Assembly (NCBI RefSeq): GCF_036345255.1
Contig: NZ_CP107783.1
Location: forward strand, 2,108,001-2,172,000
Reading direction: 5' to 3'
Origin: Streptomyces sp. NBC_00569
GTDB lineage: Bacteria; Actinomycetota; Actinomycetes; Streptomycetales; Streptomycetaceae
Length of the DNA: 64,000 nucleotides
Below the pieces are notes generated by a model. That model saw only the letters and a list, made by a program, of their open reading frames with translations, was not told the origin of the DNA and made no database searches. The first letter of the stretch is position 1. Each line of letters opens with the position of its first letter. The position numbers and the translations under genes are program-made. This document shows, piece after piece, positions 34,440 to 44,400 of this stretch.

Positions 34440-35213
34440 ATGGCGCGGCGGAGAAACAGGCGGGGCTGGAACAGCAAAGTGCTCGGCGCCGCGCTCGGGG
34501 TGACGTTGCTCGCCACCGGTGCCTCGGTGTGGACCGCGCAGGCCGGTACCGCGGACGGCTCATCATCGGAGGCGACAGCCCCGGCCACACCGGTCAGTGA
34601 CGTGAGACCGACCGCGGTGACCATCGCACACGCCTCGGACGCGGGGACTCGCGGCATCAACATCACCATCGACGACGGCCCCGACCCCGAATGGACCCCT
34701 CAAGTGCTCGACGTGCTGCGTCAGTACAAGGTGAAGGCCACGTTCTGCATGGTGGGCCCACAGGCCCAGGCGCACCCGGACCTCGTGAAGAAGGTCGTCG
34801 CGGCCGGGCACCGGTTGTGCGACCACTCGGTGTCGCACGACACCGCCATGGACAAAAAGTCCGAGGCCTACCAGTCGCAGCAGATTCTCGACGCCGAGCG
34901 CATGATCACCAAGGCCTCCGGGGGCGTACGCCCGATGTACTACCGGGCACCCGGCGGAGCCTTCACCCCCTACAGCCGCAAGCTCGCCGCTTCCCGGGGC
35001 ATGCGCCCGCTGGGCTGGAACGTGGACAGCAAGGACTTCGAGCGGCCGGGTACGGACACCATCGTCGCCACCGTCGAGCAGGAGCTGCCCAACGGACCGA
35101 CCCTCCTCTTCCACGACGCGGGCGGCGACCGCACCCAGACCGTCGAGGCTCTGCGCCGTGTTCTCCCCCAACTCAAGGAACAGGGCTACTCCTTCGGCTT
35201 CCCGGTGCGCTGA
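34440..35213 (+). CDS. Secreted polysaccharide deacetylase (NodB/CE4)
   Basis: 257 residues from ATG 34440 with GAAGGGGA upstream. Residues about 1-36 are a signal peptide or anchor (VLGAALGVTLLATGASVWTAQA). The CE4 motifs are all present: motif 1 TIDDGPDP (Asp pair), motif 2 HSVSHD (metal His), motif 3 RAPGGAF, and the C-terminal LLFHDAGGDRTQT with the last His. The enzyme removes acetyl groups from peptidoglycan or chitin-like sugars outside the membrane. Monocistronic. Confidence 0.93.
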   Translation: MARRRNRRGWNSKVLGAALGVTLLATGASVWTAQAGTADGSSSEATAPATPVSDVRPTAVTIAHASDAGTRGINITIDDGPDPEWTPQVLDVLRQYKVKATFCMVGPQAQAHPDLVKKVVAAGHRLCDHSVSHDTAMDKKSEAYQSQQILDAERMITKASGGVRPMYYRAPGGAFTPYSRKLAASRGMRPLGWNVDSKDFERPGTDTIVATVEQELPNGPTLLFHDAGGDRTQTVEALRRVLPQLKEQGYSFGFPVR

Positions 35214-35488
35214 GCCTCGACGCCGGGCACGAGCCGTGGCGGTGCGAGACCGTACGGGCCCGCATGCTTTTGCCCAGCGAGCCCACCGCGCAGCGCCTGC
35301 CCGACGCGACACCGGTCCTGCACGCTGCCCGCGTCACCTGCGGCACCGGCGACCAGGCCCTGCTCCTCGAAGAACTCCGCATCGCAGCAGACCGCACCGA
35401 AATCACCTACCGGATCACAGCCAACGAGGAACCCACACCGCGCAGTAATTCCTCAACGCCCACACCTCCGGCATGCCATGCTCAGAAC

Positions 35489-35716
35489 ATGAGCGCGTTC
35501 AGAAGTGATCTGGACCTGGAGGTCTACGACGTCACCGGCAACGGGGTGCAGGTCGACGTCGCAACCAACGCCAACGACGGCACAGTTCGGCTGGCGGTGC
35601 TGTTCACCCAGGAGATCTACCTGTCAGCCGATAGCGCCGAGCGAGTTGCCCAATCGCTGCTGCGCGCCGCGGCACACGCCCGCCGCTTCGAGCCGAAGAC
35701 CGACCAAGAGCCGTAG
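35489..35716 (+). CDS. Small protein of unknown function
   Basis: 75 residues from ATG 35489: MSAFRSDLDLEVYDVTGNGV, QVDVATNANDGTVRLAVLFTQEI, then the helix SAERVAQSLLRAAAHARRF. Three strands plus one helix, soluble, no signal. The same frame stays open upstream to the end of the deacetylase gene, and a protein-like piece there (GTGDQALLLEELRIAADRTEITYRI) may be an earlier part of it. Ribosome site not evident. Family not recognised. Confidence 0.5.
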   Translation: MSAFRSDLDLEVYDVTGNGVQVDVATNANDGTVRLAVLFTQEIYLSADSAERVAQSLLRAAAHARRFEPKTDQEP

Positions 35717-36167
35717 ATCGGTCGTAACAGCCCTCACTTGCTCAAGGGCTCGCCTGCCGCGCGCCGGGCAGCCCGGCTCCCCGGTCGGGCATGCGGCGTG
35801 ACTGCCGATCCCGTCCGGTCGCCCTCACCACGGCACACCGGAGGCCGCACACCCTTAACCGGCCGACTCGGGCAGGGCTCGCTAAGCGGGGGACCGTTGG
35901 CCACGAAGACTTGCCGGACCCCGATGAGCCGGGCAGTTTCCTGCCCAACGGGGGGGTTCCGTGGCCAGGGCGACTCGCAGACGGAGTCCGCGTTGCCTCA
36001 TCGCCGTCCTGGAGGCCGCGTGAGATCGCAGCCGCGAACTGGCCTCCGGAATCAACTGACCTATGGCTATACGCCACTGCACCGCCCCACGCCGTCCCAC
36101 GCCGCCCCACGCCCGAGTGCTGCGCGGGGCGGCGCCATGAGAAGGACGGGCGATGTGAGAGCAGCCC
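35717..36167. other. Non-coding stretch
   Basis: No gene or clear hairpin. The run around 36085-36120 repeats CCCACGCC units. It separates the small protein from the convergent GxGYxYP gene. Confidence 0.5.
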
Positions 36168-38177
36168 TCACATGGCGGCGCGGTCCATCAGTGAGAAGAA
36201 CGCGTCACCGCGGACGACTTCGAACGGGTCCTTCAGGAGTGCGGCGAGATCCGCGATATCGCTCGGGGTCCAGTCCCAGGCGTTGATCGCGGCGGCGATG
36301 AACATCGGCTTCGACGTGTCCCGCCCCTCGATGTGCCGGAGCAGCGCGTCGCGGAACTCCTCGCCCTTGCCTTGCGGGTAGAAGTTGCCGATCACCGGGA
36401 TCCCGGCGGGCCGTACCTGCAGGTCGCCGGTTTCCCAGGACTGGATGACGCCGCGCACCGATGTGTTCTTGCGGTAGGACGTCATGACCCGCTCGTCGAA
36501 GGGGACCCAGCCGTCGCCCGCGGTGTTGCGGGGGTTGTAGGCGTAGGCCAGATCCATGCCGGTGCGGCGCAGGAAGCGGCCGCTGAGCGCCGTGTACGCG
36601 TCCAGAGCCTCTTCGGGCCAGGACCCGGGGTAGGTGTAACCCGCCCCGGACGGGCCGGAGATGAGCAGGTCGTTGGCGGTCGCGGTCCTCTGGTAGTACG
36701 CGAGGAGCGCTGGTCCGATGTCGGCGAGCAGGGGGCTCACCGTCCAGTTGACGGGCACGGTGCCGCGCTTGGGGTCGTCCCAGATGTCCCGCATCCGGCG
36801 CTGGCAGTACTGGACGTTGTCGCCCTCGCCGACCGTCAGCGTCACGTAGACGCGGTTGTGGAGCTCGGCCTTCGGACGGGGCCGTACGCGGTCGGAGATC
36901 TTCGCCGGGGTGCCGGCGTGCACGGTCCCGTTCATGTAGAAGTCGGCGGGCACGACCGGGATGCCGTGCTGCGAGGCGCGGTCGACGCCGCCCCACTCGC
37001 CGGCCACGTCGTTGGAGAACCAGCCGGTGTACGGGGTGGTCGGCTCGAGCTTGGCGAACGTCTCGTCCAGCAGTTTGCCGGTGTCGCCCGAGGGTGGCAG
37101 CCACAGCACCATGGCGTTGCTCGCCACCACGTAGTCCCGGAAGTACGGGAAGGGCTCGACGCGGGTGGGCGCGGTGGTGGTGGCGGTGACCAGGTACTGG
37201 TTCCACATGTCGACGTCGACCGTCAGTTCCTTGGCGCCGGCGGGCACGGTGAGTCGGTAGACGAAGTAGCCGCCGCCGTCGCTGAACCGGTTCGACTTGT
37301 CCCCGAGGGAGGAGTTGAGGCCGTCGAACAGGTAGGGCTTCTCGGCGTCGGTGCCCGGCGTGAACGAGGCGATGTCCTTGCCGTCGGCCTTCACGGTGAC
37401 CGAGGCGACCGACGCGCCCCAGCCGTCGTCGCCGAAGGAGTCCTGGAACCGAAGGTAGACATCGTTGTCGCCGCCGAGTTCCGGGCTGAGGTCGAGCGTG
37501 CGGACCTTGCGGTTGGAGGTGTCGCGGATCCGCTCGGTCTCTCGTGCGACCTCGCGCCACTTGACCCCGGTCACGTTGACGGTCCGGCTCGGCGGGAGGC
37601 CTGCCAGCAGGGCGTGGCTGCAGTGCGGGAAGAGGTGGTCGAGCTGCCAGCGGTAGGTGGCCAGGACGTCGTCCGCGTCGAAGCGGCCACGCAGGTCGGT
37701 GACGGTCTTCAGACCGTGGGTCTTCGCCTGTTCGGCGGTGGCGGCGACGGCGCCGTGGAGGCCGGCGAGCGTGGTGGCGACGTTGACCGAATCGGGTACG
37801 TCGGGGTCGATGATGACGGCGCCGCGCACCTCGTCGCGGTAGCGGTCGACCAGGGCGAGGGCATCGGCGTGGTGGGTGGCCTTCGCGCCGGTGCCGGCGA
37901 GCCAGCGCAGGTCGACCTCACCGCTGTCGAAGTTGAAGTAGAGCCGTGGGTCGCGCCGGTTGACGACACCCTGAAGGGTCGTCAGCAGTAGTTGGTCGTT
38001 GCCGTTCAGCTTGCTGAGGTCGGCGACGTCGAGCCTGGTGGCCCGGCCGAAGGTCGGCAGGAGGCGGGCCGCCGCGCTGCGCTCGGCGGCTCCGGCCTGC
38101 TGGGGCAGGCTGACCCCGAGGCTCCCGGCGGCCAGGAACGCGCCGCCCGCCTGCAGGAGATTTCTTCGTGACACCAT
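36168..38177 (-). CDS. Secreted GxGYxYP-domain putative glycoside hydrolase
   Basis: 669 residues. Residues 1-31 are a Tat signal (VSRRNLLQAGGAFLAAG...QQAGA). The C-terminal half carries SGPSGAGYTYPGSW, the motif that names the GxGYxYP family; the region around HYTV-like NVQYCQRRMRDIWDDPKRG and GNFYPQGKG also fits. The middle (about 215-340) looks like a beta-sandwich sugar-binding insert (DVYLRFQDSFGDDGWGASVASVTVKADG). Members are linked with glycan utilisation loci but have no proven reaction. It is divergent from the binding-protein operon, and LacI-like sites lie in the shared promoter region, so it belongs to that system. Confidence 0.88.
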   Translation of the reverse strand: MVSRRNLLQAGGAFLAAGSLGVSLPQQAGAAERSAAARLLPTFGRATRLDVADLSKLNGNDQLLLTTLQGVVNRRDPRLYFNFDSGEVDLRWLAGTGAKATHHADALALVDRYRDEVRGAVIIDPDVPDSVNVATTLAGLHGAVAATAEQAKTHGLKTVTDLRGRFDADDVLATYRWQLDHLFPHCSHALLAGLPPSRTVNVTGVKWREVARETERIRDTSNRKVRTLDLSPELGGDNDVYLRFQDSFGDDGWGASVASVTVKADGKDIASFTPGTDAEKPYLFDGLNSSLGDKSNRFSDGGGYFVYRLTVPAGAKELTVDVDMWNQYLVTATTTAPTRVEPFPYFRDYVVASNAMVLWLPPSGDTGKLLDETFAKLEPTTPYTGWFSNDVAGEWGGVDRASQHGIPVVPADFYMNGTVHAGTPAKISDRVRPRPKAELHNRVYVTLTVGEGDNVQYCQRRMRDIWDDPKRGTVPVNWTVSPLLADIGPALLAYYQRTATANDLLISGPSGAGYTYPGSWPEEALDAYTALSGRFLRRTGMDLAYAYNPRNTAGDGWVPFDERVMTSYRKNTSVRGVIQSWETGDLQVRPAGIPVIGNFYPQGKGEEFRDALLRHIEGRDTSKPMFIAAAINAWDWTPSDIADLAALLKDPFEVVRGDAFFSLMDRAAM

Positions 38178-38202
38178 CGACGATCACTGCTCCTCGAAAG
38201 CC

Positions 38203-38219
38203 TGACATCGTTGTAAACA
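38203..38219. promoter_or_regulatory. LacI-type operator, site 1
   Basis: TGACATCGTTGTAAACA, 26 bases upstream of the GxGYxYP start on the minus strand. It shares the core ACATCGTTGT with the site at the GH2 gene (52592-52608). Confidence 0.6.
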
Positions 38220-38371
38220 GTCGGCGAAAGTAAGCCCCTCGACGGCATGTTGTCCATGGGTAGGCGCAGATTCCTGCCGCGGTGGACCAACTTCGCGACC
38301 TCCGACCGGCAATTACGTCCCAGGCATTGACGGCCTTGCGTCAACTGATCTACTTTGCGCGGCACTTGGCT

Positions 38372-38390
38372 TTCCATCGTTGTAACTCGG
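38372..38390. promoter_or_regulatory. LacI-type operator, site 2
   Basis: TTCCATCGTTGTAACTCGG, 17 bases upstream of the TTG start of the solute-binding protein. Core CATCGTTGTAA is shared with site 1, so both divergent units would be controlled together. Confidence 0.6.
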
Positions 38391-38406
38391 TCACCAGGAG
38401 CATGAG

Positions 38407-39759
38407 TTGAACAGACGCACCCTTCTTGCCGCCTCCCTCGCCGCCGCGACCACCGCCGCCGTCTCGGGCTGCGGCAGCGGGTCCGGCCGCAAGCCAGGTG
38501 AGCTCGAGGTCCTCTACCGCGTGGAGAAGACCTGGCCGCACCTGGAGAAGATGCTGAAGGAGGCCAAGAAGGAGTACGAGGCCGCGCACAAGGGCGTCAC
38601 CGTCAAGCTGACACCGGTCCAGGGCAGCAGCGAGGACTACTACACCAAGCTCGCCCTCCTGAACCGCTCCCCCGGCTCCGCCCCCGACGTCTACTTCCAC
38701 GACACCTTCCAGGTCAACGCCGACGTGGCCGCCAAGAAACTGGCCCCACTGGACTCCTACCTCGCCAAGTGGCCCGACTGGCAGGAGCAGTTCCCCGAAT
38801 CGCTGCGCCAGGCGGCCCGTGGCCTGGACGGCAAGACGTACGGCGTCCCGATCTCCACCGACAACCGCGGCCTCTGGTACAACAAGGACGTCTTCAAGTC
38901 CGCCGGACTGCCCGAGAACTGGGCCCCCAAGACCTGGGACGACATCCTCGACGCGGCCCGCACCATCAAACGCAAGGTGCGCGGCGTCACCCCGTTCTGC
39001 ATGTACTCCGCGAAGATCCACGGCGAGGGCGCCACCATGCAGGGATTCGAGATGCTCCTGTACGGCACTCCCGGCGGCACCCTCTTCGACCGCGGCAAGT
39101 GGGTGGCACGGAGCAAGGGAGTCACCGACTCCCTGAAGTTCATCGACACGATCTACCGCGAAGACCTCGGCCCCAAGAAGGCCGACGCCCTCAACGCCAA
39201 GCTCGCCGACAAGGCGCTGTTCGAGTGGTTCCCCGACGGCAAGCTCGGCATCAGCCTGGACGGCGGCTGGATCTCCGGCTCCTGGAAGCCGGCGGGACCG
39301 CACCCGTGGCCGGAGTGGACCGAAAGGATGGGCTGGGTCCCGATGCCCACGCAGGGCGGCGAGGCACCGGGCGCCGTCAGCATGTCGGGAGGCTGGGTCA
39401 TGGCGGTCAGCTCGTACAGCAAGCTCAAGCAAAAGGGCTTCGACTTCATCACGGTGGCGCTGAACAAGAAGAACGCCGCCATGTACTCCGAGGGCTCCGG
39501 CGACCTCGCCGTCCGCAAGGACGTGGCGTCCGACCCGACCTACCTCAAGAGCGACCCCTCGATCGCGTTCTGGACCGGTCTCGCGAAGGTCACCCACTAC
39601 CGGCCCGCCTACGAGCAGTACCCGAAGGTCTCCGCGCAGATCCAGGAGGCGATGGAGGCGGTCACCACCGGAAGCAGTTCCCCGGCGGACGCGGCGAAGC
39701 GATACGCCCAGGAAGTGAGCCGGATCGTCGGTGTAGACAACGTTGTCTCCACCTCATGA
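38407..39759 (+). CDS. ABC sugar transporter, solute-binding lipoprotein
   Basis: 450 residues from TTG 38407, supported by AGGAG at 38396-38400. Signal peptide with lipobox VSGC (Cys about 21). The body is a family-1 extracellular solute-binding protein: PDVYFHDTFQVNADVAAKKLAPLD, YGVPISTDNRGLWYNKDVFKSAGLPENWAPKTWDDILDAARTI, and KLGISLDGGWISGSW. It catches an oligosaccharide outside the membrane and hands it to the two permeases encoded next. No ATPase is encoded here, so a shared MsiK-type ATPase is expected, as usual in Streptomyces. First gene of an operon ending with the SurA-like protein. Confidence 0.93.
   Translation: MNRRTLLAASLAAATTAAVSGCGSGSGRKPGELEVLYRVEKTWPHLEKMLKEAKKEYEAAHKGVTVKLTPVQGSSEDYYTKLALLNRSPGSAPDVYFHDTFQVNADVAAKKLAPLDSYLAKWPDWQEQFPESLRQAARGLDGKTYGVPISTDNRGLWYNKDVFKSAGLPENWAPKTWDDILDAARTIKRKVRGVTPFCMYSAKIHGEGATMQGFEMLLYGTPGGTLFDRGKWVARSKGVTDSLKFIDTIYREDLGPKKADALNAKLADKALFEWFPDGKLGISLDGGWISGSWKPAGPHPWPEWTERMGWVPMPTQGGEAPGAVSMSGGWVMAVSSYSKLKQKGFDFITVALNKKNAAMYSEGSGDLAVRKDVASDPTYLKSDPSIAFWTGLAKVTHYRPAYEQYPKVSAQIQEAMEAVTTGSSSPADAAKRYAQEVSRIVGVDNVVSTS
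39736..39747. promoter_or_regulatory. Perfect LacI-like palindrome inside the operon
   Basis: GACAACGTTGTC is fully symmetric with a central CG. It lies in the last codons of the binding-protein gene, 8 bases before the permease start, and matches the half-site GTTGT of the other sites. It could act as an auxiliary site or be chance. Confidence 0.4.
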
Positions 39760-40670
39760 CGATGACCACCTCCGTCCCGGCGAGGCGCACCCCGGTGAAG
39801 ACGCCGCCACCGTCGCCGGGCCGCCGCTCGCTGCGTTGGCTCCTGCCGCTCGCACCCGCCCTGGTCCTCATCGCGGTCTTCCTCCTGGGGCCCATCCTGT
39901 GGAGCGTCTGGATCGCCTTCACCAATGAGACCCTCACCGGGTCGGCCTCCGTGAACTCGCACTTCGTCGGCCTGGACAACTTCACCAGGCTCTTCGACGA
40001 CGACGCGTTCACCGGCTCGCTGATGCGCACCCTGGTCTTCGTCCTGTTCTCGGCCGTCCTCGGCCAGAATGTGCTCGGCCTCCTGATCGCCTTGGTGCTC
40101 CGCGGCAAGAACCGGGTCGTCAGAGGCGTGGTGAACGGTGTCGTCATCGCGGCCTGGGTCGTCCCCGAAGTCGTCGCCGCCGCCTGCTGGTTCTCGTTCC
40201 TCGACGAGAAGGGCACGCTCAACTCGATGCTCGGCGTGCACCAGGAGTGGCTGGTCTCCGCACCGATGCTCGCCGTGATCCTCGCCAACACCTGGCGCGG
40301 CACCGCGTTCTCCATGCTCGTCTACTCAGCGGCCCTGTCCGAGGTGCCTCGTGACGTGCTGGAGGCAGCGAAGGTCGACGGCGCCTCCACCGGCCGCACC
40401 TTCTTCAGTGTCACCCTGCCGCTGATCCAGCGCTCCGTGCTCTCCAATCTGATGCTGACCACGCTGCAGACCCTCGCGAGCTTCGGCCTGATCTACGCCC
40501 TGACCGGCGGCGGCCCGGGCGAGGAGAGCCAGACCACGCCGCTGTACATGTACGAGCAGGCGTTCAAGTACTTCGAGGTCGGGTACGGCAGCGCCATCGC
40601 CCTGGTGATGCTCCTGTTCGGCGCATTGCTGTCGCTGGTGTACCTGCGACTGATCAAGGTGGAGGACTGA
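39756..40670 (+). CDS. ABC sugar permease, MalF/UgpA type
   Basis: 304 residues; ATG 39756 overlaps the binding-protein stop (ATGA). Six membrane helices. The permease EAA loop is EVPRDVLEAAKVDGASTGRTFFSVTLPLIQ, the site that contacts the ATPase. Helix 1 begins LLPLAPALVLIAVFLLGPILWSVWIAF. Forms the membrane channel together with the next gene product. Confidence 0.95.
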   Translation: MTMTTSVPARRTPVKTPPPSPGRRSLRWLLPLAPALVLIAVFLLGPILWSVWIAFTNETLTGSASVNSHFVGLDNFTRLFDDDAFTGSLMRTLVFVLFSAVLGQNVLGLLIALVLRGKNRVVRGVVNGVVIAAWVVPEVVAAACWFSFLDEKGTLNSMLGVHQEWLVSAPMLAVILANTWRGTAFSMLVYSAALSEVPRDVLEAAKVDGASTGRTFFSVTLPLIQRSVLSNLMLTTLQTLASFGLIYALTGGGPGEESQTTPLYMYEQAFKYFEVGYGSAIALVMLLFGALLSLVYLRLIKVED

Positions 40671-41491
40671 TGACCCGCTGGGGCGCGCGCACCGCGTCGC
40701 ACGCCGTGATCGTGTTGATCACGCTCTGCTTCCTCGGCCCGTTCGTGTGGGTGCTGCTCTCCTCCGTGCAGCCCGGCTCCTCCCCGGCCGCCGAACTGTC
40801 CTTCTCCTTCTCGCTCGCCAACTTCCGGGCTGTCCTGAACTGGGACACGGTGTACGGGCCGCTACTCAACTCCGTGGTCATCTCCGGCTCCACGGCCCTG
40901 CTCACGGTCGTCGTCTCCGGACTCGCCGCCTACCCGCTCTCCCGCTACCGGCTGCGCTACAAACGGCACTTCATGCTCACGCTCCTGTTCTCCACGGGCC
41001 TGCCGCTGACCGCGATCATGGTTCCGGTCTACGCGATGTTCTTCCGCTTCCAGCTGTACGGCTCCGTAGCGGCGATGGTGCTGTTCCTGACGGCCAGCGC
41101 GCTGCCGTTCGCCATCTGGATGATGAAGAACTTCATGGACGGCGTGCCGGTCAGCCTGGAGGAGGCCGCCTGGGTGGACGGCGCGGGCTGGGTCCAATCA
41201 CTGCGCCGCGTGGTGGCACCTTTGATGGCGCCGGGCGTCGCCGTCGTCGCGATCTTCGTGTTCGTCGGCCAGTGGGGCAACTTCTTCGTCCCGTTCGTCC
41301 TGCTCGACACCCCGGAGAAGCAGCCGGCCGCGGTCACCATCTACTCGTTCTTCTCTCAGTACGGCCAGGTGGCGTACGGGCAGCTGGCGGCCTTCTCCGT
41401 CATCTACACGACCCCGGCCGTCCTGCTCTACGTCCTCGTCAACAAGTACCTCTCCGGCTCGTTCAACATGGCCGGATCGGTGAAGGGATAG
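40670..41491 (+). CDS. ABC sugar permease, MalG/UgpE type
   Basis: 273 residues; its ATG shares one base with the preceding stop (TGATG). Six membrane helices, with the EAA loop GVPVSLEEAAWVDGAGWVQSLRRVVAPLMAPG. Partner of the MalF-type permease. The GH38 gene begins 4 bases after its stop. Confidence 0.95.
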   Translation: MTRWGARTASHAVIVLITLCFLGPFVWVLLSSVQPGSSPAAELSFSFSLANFRAVLNWDTVYGPLLNSVVISGSTALLTVVVSGLAAYPLSRYRLRYKRHFMLTLLFSTGLPLTAIMVPVYAMFFRFQLYGSVAAMVLFLTASALPFAIWMMKNFMDGVPVSLEEAAWVDGAGWVQSLRRVVAPLMAPGVAVVAIFVFVGQWGNFFVPFVLLDTPEKQPAAVTIYSFFSQYGQVAYGQLAAFSVIYTTPAVLLYVLVNKYLSGSFNMAGSVKG

Positions 41492-41495
41492 CACG

Positions 41496-44400
41496 GTGCG
41501 CATCATCGGTGTCGAGCCGACCGACCTGTTCGTCGGTCCCGCTGACCAACCCCTGCAGGTCGTCCGGGTCGAGCTCAGCGAGCCCGTCCCGGTCGTCGTC
41601 AGCGGCCCCGGCGCCCACGGCATGGGCGCGGCAGGCCAGTCGGGCAAGCCCGTGGAGATCGGGGTGCGCTGCGAGGCCGCGCCCGGCACCGTCGTCCCCC
41701 TGACGGTGACCGCCGGCGATCAGGTGGCGCACGCCGAACTGACGGTGGCGGAGCCGGGCTGGACGGTGTGGATGGTGCCGCACTTCCACTACGACCCGGT
41801 GTGGTGGAACACGCAGGCCGCGTACACCACCACCTGGGACGACGCGGGCGACACGGCGCAGCAGTTCCGGATCGACTGGCAGTACACCGGCTTCGAGCTG
41901 ATGCGGCTGCACCTGCGGACCGCGCGCCGTGACCCCGACTACCGGTTCGTGCTGGCCGAGGTCGACTACCTCAAGCCGTACTGGGACGCGCACCCCGGCG
42001 ACCGCGCCTATCTGCGCCGCCTCCTGCGCGAGGGCCGCGTCGAATTGATGGGCGGCACCTACAACGAGCCCAACACGAACCTCACCTCCGCCGAGTCCAC
42101 CGTCCGTAACCTCGTGTACGGCATCGGCTTCCAGCGCGGCGTCATGGGCGGCGACCCTCAGACAGCCTGGCAGTTGGACGTGTTCGGGCATGACCCGCAG
42201 TTCCCCGGCCTCGCCGCCGATGCCGGGCTCACCTCGTCGTCGTGGGCACGCGGCCCGCACCACCAGTGGGGCCCGATGCTCACCGACCGCGACCGGGAGC
42301 AGGACGGCTGGGGCGACCCCTCGACGATGCAGTTCCCCGCCGAATTCGAATGGCTCTCGCCCAGCGGCCGCGGCGTCCTCACCCACTACATGCCGGCGCA
42401 CTACAGCGCCGGCTGGTGGATGGACTCCGCCACCAGCCTCGCCGAGGCGGAGGACGCGGTCCTGGAGCTGTACCGCCTGATGAAGAACGTCGCCGCGACC
42501 CGCAACGTGCTCCTCCCGGTCGGCACCGACTACACCCCGCCCAACCGGTGGGTCACCGAGATCCACCGGGACTTCGCCACCCGCTACACCTGGCCGCGCC
42601 TGAAGTGTGCCCTGCCGAGCGAGTTCTTCGCGGCCGTGCGCGGCGAGCTGACCGAACCCTCGCCGCAGACCAGAGACATGAACCCGGTCTACACCGGCAA
42701 GGACGTGTCGTTCATCGACACCAAGCAAGCGCAGCGCGCGGCCGAGTCGCTGCTCACGGAGGCCGAGACGTTCGCCACCCTCGCCTCCGTGGAGACAGGC
42801 GCGGACTACCCGCACGCCCGCATCGACAAGGCGTGGCGGCAGCTCGCGTACGGCGCCCACCATGACGCGATCACCGGCTCCGAGTCCGACCAGGTCTACC
42901 TCGACCTGCTCACCAGCTGGCGGGAGGCCTACGACACCGGGCGCGACGTCCTGGATGTCTCGCTGCGCCGCCTGGGCCCCGCCGCCGAGGACACGGTGAC
43001 CGTCTTCAACCCGTCGGCGTGGCCGCGCACCGACCTGGTCCGCATCCGCCTCGCTCATCCCGAACCCGGCTTCAGCGGCTGGGAGTTGGCGGACGGCACG
43101 CCACTCGTCCTGGAGCACGCGCTCCACCACCCTGACGGCTCGCTCGCCGAAGCCGACGTGGTCTTCCTCGCCGCCGACGTCCCGCCGCTGGGCTACCGCA
43201 CCTTCCGCCCCCTTCCCTCCCGTACGGCATCGCGCTGGGCGCCGTCGCCCGACGGCACGACCCGCATCGCGAACTCCACGCACGTCCTCGAAGTGGACCC
43301 CGGACGCGGCGGCTGCGTCTCCCGGCTGACCGTCGAGGGCCGCGAACTGCTCCAGGCCGGCCGCGTCGGCAACGAACTCCTGGTCTACGAGGAGTACCCG
43401 GCGCACCCCCGCTACCACGAGGGCCCCTGGCACCTCGTACCGAACGGGGCCGTGACCGGCTCGGCGTCCGCGCCGGCCACATCCGTGCGGACCGAGACGA
43501 GCGCCCTCGGCGAGCGGATCACGGTGACCGGCACGGTCGGCCCGGTGCGGTACACCCAGACCCTCACTCTCTGGCACGGCGTCGACCGTCTCGACGGCGT
43601 CACGCACATCGACGCGTTCGACGGGGCCGACCGGCTGCTGCGGCTGCGCTGGCCGGTGCGGGTGCCCGGCGCGCTGCCGGTCAGCGAGGTCGCGAACGCC
43701 GTCATCGGGCGCGGTTTCGGTCTGATCGACGTGGACTCCGCGGAGCACCCCTGGACCCTCGACAACCCGGCGAACAACTGGTTCGCCCTGTCGTCCACCG
43801 CACGCGTCCGGCTTCCCGACGGGGACCGCGCTCTCGGCATCGCCGAGATCGTCACGCCCGACGGCGCCGGCGCCAAGGACCTCGCCGTCGCCCTGGTGAA
43901 GGCGGGCGTGACCAGCACCTGCTCGGCCGCGCCCGGCGCCCGCTACGGCGACCTCGCCGTGGACTCCAACCTCCCCGACGTACGCATCGCGCTCGGGGGC
44001 CCGGACGAAAACCCCTTCACCGCCGAGGTGTTGACGGGAGAGTACGCCGACGCGTTCGCCGCGCAGTTCGCGGCGACCGGCCGGGCCCGTCTGTGGGTGC
44101 CGGCCGAGAGTCCGCTGGAGAAGGTGTGGGTGCCGGGCGCCGACCTGCGCGCCGCACACGCGCTGCCGGTGCTCGTCGTGGCCGGTGAGGGCGCGGTGGA
44201 CGACCTGGTCGCGGACCTGGACGACGCGACGATCGAGGTCACGCACGGCGGCCCGCTCACCGAACCGCCGCTCGACGACTACACGGTCGCCCTCGTCAAC
44301 CAGGGTGTCCCCGGCTTCGCGGTGGACTCCGGCGGCGCCCTGCACCTGTCGCTGATGCGCTCCTGCACCGGCTGGCCGTCCGGCGTATGGATCGATCCGC